Below, piece by piece: positions 57,913-64,000 of a DNA stretch of 64,000 nt. The stretch lies in contig JAJEKV010000110.1 of assembly GCA_021234155.1 (NCBI GenBank), positions 436,187-500,186 on the forward strand, written 5' to 3'. Each line of letters begins with the position of its first letter. The first letter of the stretch is position 1. The notes below the pieces were generated by a model. That model did not search any database. It had not been told where the DNA came from and was given only the letters and a program-made list of their open reading frames with translations. Made by a program: the position numbers and the translations under genes. Origin of the DNA: Isoetes taiwanensis (Eukaryota; Streptophyta; Lycopodiopsida; Isoetales; Isoetaceae).

Positions 57913-59395
57913 TTGGATAAGGCCATTCGACATAGACAGGTGGCTTGTATTGCTAAGCTTGCATCCTTTGAAGCCTGGCAAGCGGAAAGCATTCAAGGCT
58001 TGACTCTGATTATAGCCAGCCTTATTCACGAGTTCCAGGATCTCTTTCCAGATGAGATTCACAAGTTGCCACCTTTTAGGGGGGTAGAGTGTGAAATTGC
58101 ACTCCAACCAGGTACCAAGCCTACCAGTAAGGTCCCTTACCGCATGAGTACACCTGAGTTAGCAGAGCTTAAGAAGCAGTTACAGGAACTTTTGAAATTA
58201 GGATTCATTCAGCCCGATGTGTCACATTTTGGAGCCCCTATCTTGTTTGTTAAAAAGAAGGATGGGACTTTGCATATGTTTATCGATTACCGCCAGCTCA
58301 ATAAGCATATTATTAAAAATCGATATGCGTTACCAAGGGCCGATGACCTTATGGATCAGCTACAAGGAGCTAAGTATTTTTCCAAGGTAGATCTTCGCTC
58401 TGGCTACCATCAAATACAAATTAAGGAGGAGGACATTCATAAGTCCGCATTCGGTACCCGTTATGGACATTATGAGTTCACAGTTATGCCTTTTGGACTC
58501 ACTAATGCACCAGCAACCTTCATGTGTCTCATGAACGATGTCTTCAGAGACTATTTAGACGCGTTTATCATTATTTTCTTTGATGACATTCTCATCTACA
58601 GTAAGATCCTGGAGGATCATGAAGGTCATCTTAAACTGGCACTCCAGAAGTTGCGGCGCCACCAATTGTTTGCTAAGTTCTCCAAATGCAAATTTGCGAC
58701 CAGTGGGTCGAGTATTTGGGACATATTGTTACGGATCCAGCAAAAATTGAGGCAGTTAAAGACTGGCCGGCTCCTACCAATGTCTCAAAAGTCAGAAGTT
58801 TTCTGGGATTGGCAGGCTACTATGGTAAACTCGTTAAGGATTTTGCTAAGATTGCAGCACCCCTTATTGACCTAACCAAGCATGAGAGGGTCAAGGATTA
58901 GGCAATACATTGGAAAAGCAAGGTTCAATCAGGGTTCCAATAGTTGAAGGATGCCTTATCGTCGGCACCCGTCCTTACTTTACCTGATCCTCTCAAAAAT
59001 AAGCTGGTTGCCACCGATGCCAATAAGATAGCCACAGGCGCTGTTTTGATGCAAGAGGGACGAGTCATAGCCTATGACTCTAAGAAAATGAATGACGTTG
59101 AACATAGATATCCCACTCATGACTAGGAGTTGCTTGGGGTCGTCCGTGCCTTGCGCATCTGGCGACATTATCTTCTTGGACGGCAATTCCAACTAGACAC
59201 AGATCACGAAAGTCTGCAATATATCTTCACACAAGCGAATCTCAATCTTCATCAACGGAGGTATATAGAAGTTTTGGAGGAATATGACTTTGGGGTTCTG
59301 TACAAACCTGGCAAACACAATGTCGTTGCAGATGCCTTATCTCGGCATCCGTACCACACGTACCCATTGCAATGCTATTTCCACTCTTGCAAGTG
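57913..59395 (+). pseudogene. Reverse transcriptase and RNase H of element C
   Basis: The RT motifs are in order: [46 protein letters not shown], and the active site [12 protein letters not shown] frameshift at about 58690 leads to [19 protein letters not shown] and [20 protein letters not shown]. RNase H (58944-59395) has VATDANKIATGAVL, ELLGVVRALRIWRHYL after an in-frame stop (59124-59126), and DTDHESLQYI. It ends with the ADALSRHP connection. The FFDD form of the polymerase box is shared with the inverted element at 33590. Confidence 0.95.
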
Positions 59396-59479
59396 AATTT
59401 AGGAAGACTGCTGAACAATCTCTTCCAACGGATCCTGAGTTCAACGAAGTGTGGGCCAGCCTTTCAAAAGAGGCCAAGA

Positions 59480-60809
59480 CAGATAAGGAGAGGTAATCTT
59501 TTATATTACCGCGACAAGTTATGTGTACCCGACTCATCAGGAGTTAGACGACTTATTCTCCATGACACGCATAACAGTCCTATTGCGGGTCATGGCGGCT
59601 TCATGAAAACATATTTCAAGATAAGATCCAGTTACTTTGGCCTGGTATGAAGAAGCATATTGCGCGCTACATCAAACAGTGCCAACTCTGCCAGCAGACA
59701 AAGGCAAAACAGCTAAGAACACCATGTACACTGGAGCCTTTGGATATCCCCAATGCAAAATAGGAAGTCATTACCATGGACTTCATTATGGGTCTCCCAC
59801 GCACACTTCGCGGATTTGACGCCTTGATGGTGGTAGTTGACAAGCTTTCCAAGATGCCACATTTCTTGCCATGTCGTACCACCGACACTGCCTTGGATAT
59901 GACACTTTTATTCTCCAAGGAGATTTTTTGGTTCCATGGGATGCCACGCACCATTATCTCCGATCGTGATCCAAAATTTGTTAGTGCTTTCTGGAAGGAC
60001 TTTTTCCACACTATACAGACCAAATTTGTCATGAGTACCGCCTATCACCCTCAGATAGATGGGCAGTCAGAACGTACCAATAGAATTATTGAGGATATGC
60101 TACGGAATTATGTCTGGAATAAGCAATTTCAATGGGCAGATTACATTCACTTGGTAGAATTTGCCTTAATAGTACTAAACAGGAGTCCTCAAGGATGTCT
60201 CCCTTTATGATCACTTATGGTTATCAATGTCTTACTCCAGATACGTGGCATAACCCAGTTTCCAAAGTGGCAGTTTCACAACAGTTGCTTACAGATATGC
60301 AAGCGGTTGAGGAGGTACGAGGATATCTCTTGGCTGCACGAAGTCGCCAAAAGAGTTTAACGGATAGACACCGTACCCCGCGTGAGTTCCAGGTTGGTGA
60401 ATCGGTGTGGTTGAAGATTAAGGTTAAGCAGGCCAAGCTTAAAATTGGGAATTGCAAGAAGCTAGCACCACGATGGGCAGGACCATTTCAGATCATGGAA
60501 TGGATAGGTCCTCAAGCATATAAGTTAAATTTACCTGCTCATCTAAAAGTACACGAAGTCTTCCATGTAAGCCTTCTGAAGAAGCATACCCCGGATCCTC
60601 ATGAGATTCTTGATACACCAACTCTTCTGGAGATGACGGACGAACAATTGGAAATTGTTCCAGAGGCTCTTCTTGACAGAGCATATAAGCAAACCAGAAG
60701 AACCCAGATATTGCAATATTTGGTTAAGTAGAAACACTTACCCACTGAGGATGCTACCTGGGTGCTTAAACAGGAGCTTGACAAGGCTTACCCTGACTTC
60801 ATGCAATAA
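59480..60809 (+). pseudogene. Integrase of element C with C-terminal chromodomain
   Basis: The zinc finger HDTHNSPIAGHGGFMKT ... CQLCQQTKA (59570-59710) precedes the catalytic triad: D in TMDFIMGLP (59779), D in ISDRDPKF (about 59960) and E in GQSERTNR (about 60070). The GPY/F module (WAGPFQIMEWIGPQAYKLNL, about 60475-60535) is followed by EALLDRAYKQTRRTQILQYL-VK, then KHLPTEDATWVLKQELDKAY and PDF. This is a chromodomain of the chromovirus type (60660-60809), with its tryptophan codon now a TAG (60729-60731). Stops and two frameshifts occur. Chromodomains direct integration to chromatin with particular histone marks. Confidence 0.93.
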
Positions 60810-61441
60810 TGTCAGGGGCGGACCATCCACGATGCTATCGACTCTGACTCCAATGGTATGTCATTGTGCAGTAGATCCGATAGGGGTCATACAGGGGGAT
60901 TGGGGTAGACGCATCCTAGGATTGGGGGTTGGGGAGGGGGGACTGCATTTGAGCATCTTAGGCCGCAACTGTCTCTGGCTAAAATAGGAACAATGCCATT
61001 CCTTATGCCGCGACGACTTGCAAGCCCTAACTAGGCATTATAGGATTCTCTTCATTCCAGTTTCTCTTTATTTATTTATTTTTTTTTACTAAGGGGGTGG
61101 TCCCTTCAACCACAACTTTCTATAATTAATTTGACTGCTGACGTACTATCATTCTACAGGTGTGTAGTGCACACAGCAGCATCTGCAGTTTGGATGTCTC
61201 ACTTTCGGAGTCATGATATGTTGTTTTATCTGTGTCTTTATGGCCACTAAGGGCCTTGTTGTCATGCATAATCAGTGTGTTAAGTTATGGTGTGAAAGGA
61301 ATCCGATCCGCAACTTTGACCGTTCATGATCGTTTTGTAATCTCCTATATTTTATAAAAAAGTATCTACTCTCCTTTTCTTTTACTAATGATTCTCTCTC
61401 CCATCCTTAATGCCGAGGACAACATTATTCTGAGGGTAGAA
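60810..61441 (+). other. 3' untranslated region and polypurine tract of element C
   Basis: Non-coding; part of it (60976-61120) is shared with the inverted element at 32527-32652. The purine-rich ctgagggtagaa (61429-61440) directly before the LTR is the likely polypurine tract. Confidence 0.7.
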
Positions 61442-62843
61442 TGTGACGTTCTATATAAGTATACGGTATATGTATACCACACCTGACACGTCACCAAGGT
61501 ATTGGGAACATTGGGGATTAACATAAGAGGGATTATTGGCATTAAACTAACCTAAGTACACTAACTAATGGTATTAGTTAGCCAAGTAGGCTAGCTAGAA
61601 TGTGCCACTTGGCCTCACTCGATTGGCCAAGGGTAGGTTGCCATCTTTGGGTGGCAAAATAAGCTTCCCATCCTAGTTCTGCCCAAATTCGAGTTTGGGA
61701 AGAGCAGAGGAAGGAGGGAGCTGTTACAACCTAACACCTGACTAGTTCTATGGATGTTCTTCAAGACAATGGGTCCAGCCAGGATACAGATCAGTCTTTA
61801 GGTAGTTGTATGCTATCATAACCCTTATTTGAGGTAGGTGGATGGTTAGATTCTATGTTATGATCTATTTATGATGATTATGATGCTGTATCTGATTCTG
61901 TTCTCTCTTTCTGTTCCTCCTGTGATGTATGGGTTTAAGGGGAGTAGAGACCTGAAAGCTATTTAGATTTAGTGATGTTCCTAGCTAGAACCTCTTAAAT
62001 CCCAGTAAACGCGGCCTGTGCACAAGAGCCCACCTGGCTAGGATGCTATGATGCGATTCCATTAGGGTTTTTTTGAGATTAAAAAAAGGCCTTCAAAACA
62101 TGCCAACTAAGCCAAATGAAGATAAATGAACTACCAATCAGAAATCAGAGCCTGACAGGTCCAGTCAGCAAAACTGTTATAACTAACTCACTGGATCACA
62201 TTTTCTAGTATAACTATTGATAGAAAAGTCCAAATGAGCTCTCGTTTTCTTTCCAACCTTAGGTGCTTTGCACATATTTTAACCACTTATAATTGTCAAA
62301 ACTCCAAAAAATATAGTTTTTACCATTTTTTACTATCCTACGGGGTTAAAAAATATGCAAACCACCCAAGGTTGGAAAGATCTCAATGAGATATATCTAT
62401 TGCACCAAACAAAAGCTCATTTGGACTTTTCTATCAACAATTATGCTAAAAAATGTGATCCAGTGACTTAGTTATAACTGTTTTGCTGACTGGATTACCA
62501 GTTCTATTTTCTGATTGGTAGTTCATATAGCTTAGTCAGCAGTTCTTAGAAGGCCCTTTTATGATCTCAAAAAATCCCTAATGAGCACCAGATAACGAGT
62601 ATGATGGTGAATCGGAGGTGGGGTCTTGCCTAGCGCGGCTACAGGACTCCTACAGTATGCTAGGCTTATAGCCGGTCACGGAGAGGGCCGGGTATATATG
62701 GGTCTGACACTTCCTGGGTCGCAGGAGTCGAGCCAATATTTTTGGATGCCCTGGGCTCGAACAGGCAGGTGAGCCAGTCTTTAGATTTAGGGGAGTAAGT
62801 CAAGTACGAACGCGGGGGTCACTAAGGGGGCACGCGTTCTCTT
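61442..62843 (+). mobile_element. 3' LTR of element C, interrupted and truncated
   Basis: Starts TGTGACGTTC and follows the 5' LTR closely up to 62060. It is interrupted by a 523-bp fold-back MITE, resumes at 62584 (agcaccagataacgagtatg) and stops at about 62843 inside the sequence equivalent to 48775. The last 630 bp of the LTR, including the end, are missing, and element D sequence begins immediately. Confidence 0.92.
62061..62583. mobile_element. Fold-back MITE inside the 3' LTR
   Basis: Ends cattagggtttttttgagat (62061-62080) and atctcaaaaaatccctaatg (62564-62583) are inverted copies. The inverted similarity continues inward for more than 200 bp on each side (actaccaatcagaaa / ttctgattggtagt; agtcagcaaaac / gttttgctgact; gatagaaaagtccaaatgagct / its inverse), so the transcript would form a long hairpin. 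The 5' LTR shows the uninterrupted site (gattcagcaccag). I see no target duplication. Confidence 0.9.
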
Positions 62844-63655
62844 AATTGATTGTGGGAAGCGAAAAGTCACCTTAGTGGCACCAAATGGCAAAGTCATTGA
62901 GATAACGGGTAAAAAAGTCATCCCAATCATGCAATTCATGTTTAGTAAGAAGTTACTTAGATGCATAAAGAAAGAGCAAGTGGCCTATGTCTTTAAGCAT
63001 GAAGTTGAGGAGCCAGAAACAGATGAAGACAAGGAGGCCAAAGTATTGAACAAGCTGCCGAAGCCAATAACGAAGCTAGTGAAGGAATTCCATGATTTGT
63101 TCTCGGTTGAGATCAAGCAACTTCCACCTTACAGTGGAGTCAAGGTGAAATAGCACTTGAACCAGGGGCTAAGCCAACAATTAAGGCACTTTATAGAATG
63201 TCACCTCAGGAGTTGACGGAATTGAAGAAGCAGTTGTAAGAGTTGCTAGACCTAGGGTTTATAAGACCTAGTGTGTCTCCATTTGCGGCGCCAATCCTAA
63301 TTGTCAAGAAGAAAGATGGAAGTCTCAGAATATGCATTGACTATCGTCAATTGAACAAGCACACCATCAAGAACAAGTATGCACTGCCTCGATCAGATGA
63401 TTTGATGGATTAACTGCAGGGAGCAAAAGTTTTCTCCAAGATAGACTTGAGATCAGGCTACCATCAGATCAGGATCAAGGAAGAAGACATTCATAAGACT
63501 GCATTCAGGACGAGATATGGCCACATTACGACTTCACAATGATGCCATTTGAGTTGCCCAACACCCCAGCAACATTCACGAGACTCATGAACGACATTCT
63601 CCCTGAGTTTCTAGACACGTTCATCATAGTTTTCTTTGATGACATTCTAATCTAC
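62844..63655 (+). pseudogene. Ty3 element D, 3' part: protease end and RT
   Basis: Begins IDCGKRKVTLVAPNGKVIEI, the counterpart of IDCEKRVVTFNAANG in element C. It continues with FHDLFSVEIKQLPPYSGVK and, in shifting frames, RT motifs ([50 protein letters not shown]). Three or more frameshifts and stops are present. With 45177-47911 it makes up element D, split by element C and lacking about 300 bp of the protease. It breaks off at about 63655. Confidence 0.85.
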
Positions 63656-64000
63656 AACCAGGGTAATAAAGAGTGGCTAAAATTCGCCAAATGGCGATTT
63701 TTTAGACCTTTAGTCAAATTTCATGGCTAAAGTTTATAAATGCAATTTTTTTAGAAAAAGCATAATTTAGCCACTCCAAAAGGGGGTAAATTCTGAACGC
63801 TTAAAGTTTAGCCGGTATTGTTTGTTGCATGGTGTACTGAATCGCCTTCTCTAAAGTTGATTAGGAGAACCTTGATCAATTCAAATAGCCATGCCAATTC
63901 TATTCAGGAACCTCTTTCATTTAGGAATTGCCATTAGCTACCTCAATCCTATTTTGAATTTGTATCTATAAGTTGTTTAGGTTAAATGCTATGAATAATG
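63656..64000. other. Window end, nothing recognised
   Basis: After the RT breaks off, the sequence is AT-rich and without recognisable coding content. The repeated words 'gtggctaaaattcgccaaat' and 'tttagccactccaaaa' hint at another inverted-repeat element cut by the window. Confidence 0.4.

Larger units (their letters stand above)
47912..62843 (+). mobile_element. Ty3/gypsy chromovirus carrying histone-fold ORFs (element C)
   Basis: Order: 5' LTR 47912-49405, primer-binding site 49407-49418, H4-like/H3 ORF 50048-51305, a LINE insertion about 51320-54085, ORF with H2A-like domain 54219-55601, H2B-like ORF 55756-56151, gag 56300-57440, protease 57500-57909, RT-RNase H 57913-59395, integrase with chromodomain 59480-60809, and 3' LTR from 61442 interrupted by a MITE and cut at 62843. 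Ty3 order (integrase after RT) and the chromodomain define a chromovirus. The histone ORFs lie inside the element, between primer-binding site and gag. It is inserted in the related element D. Stops and frameshifts make this copy non-autonomous. Confidence 0.9.

Overview
The window looks like nuclear DNA of a land plant with a repeat-rich genome. The evidence is a nucleus-encoded plastid ribosomal protein L10 with a transit-peptide-like leader, a GT-2-type trihelix transcription factor, a U-box/ARM-repeat E3 ligase gene, and dense nested LTR retrotransposons, LINEs, a SINE and MITEs. A seed-free plant or gymnosperm fits the style, but the sequence alone does not settle the species.

Layout. 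0-2.1 kb: decayed LINE endonuclease on the minus strand. 2.1-11.4 kb: a roughly 4.2 kb tandem duplication. Each copy holds a GA microsatellite, a long degenerate 19-bp minisatellite and part of a U-box/ARM gene; both gene copies are broken. 13.3-14.9 kb: trihelix gene (minus strand). 17.3-26.6 kb: a Ty3 integrase relic and a minus-strand non-chromodomain Ty3 element carrying a 5'-truncated LINE with a perfect 15-bp target duplication. 30.2-34.9 kb: a minus-strand Ty3 chromovirus-type remnant (3' LTR, RT, protease) containing a LINE 3' end and a (GATA)n tract. 34.9-36.5 kb: a probable HUH-endonuclease (Rep-like) transposon gene. 37.3-38.0 kb: plastid rpL10, behind a strong hairpin. 40.5-44.8 kb: fold-back elements, a complete TRIM element with 5-bp target duplications, and a tRNA-derived SINE.

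44.9-63.7 kb is the most remarkable part. A Ty3 chromovirus (5' LTR 47912-49405, 3' LTR from 61442) is inserted in a relative of itself. Between its primer-binding site and gag it carries histone-fold coding sequence: an unmistakable histone H3 core (51006-51305) at the end of an ORF that begins with an H4-like fold, then an H2A-like domain (about 55236-55464) and an H2B-like ORF (55756-56151). Gag with a zinc knuckle, protease, RT, RNase H, DDE integrase and a C-terminal chromodomain follow. The surrounding relative shares the pre-gag module, so it appears to belong to the family. This copy is defective (frameshifts, stops, a LINE and two MITEs), but a retrotransposon that may encode a full core-histone set is the observation to follow up. 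The H3 call is firm; the H4, H2A and H2B calls rest on eye-made alignments.

Only the trihelix gene and rpL10 look like intact host genes. Nearly everything else is mobile DNA or its debris. Frequent one-base indels, seen also between the two tandem copies, could be partly mutation and partly sequence error.
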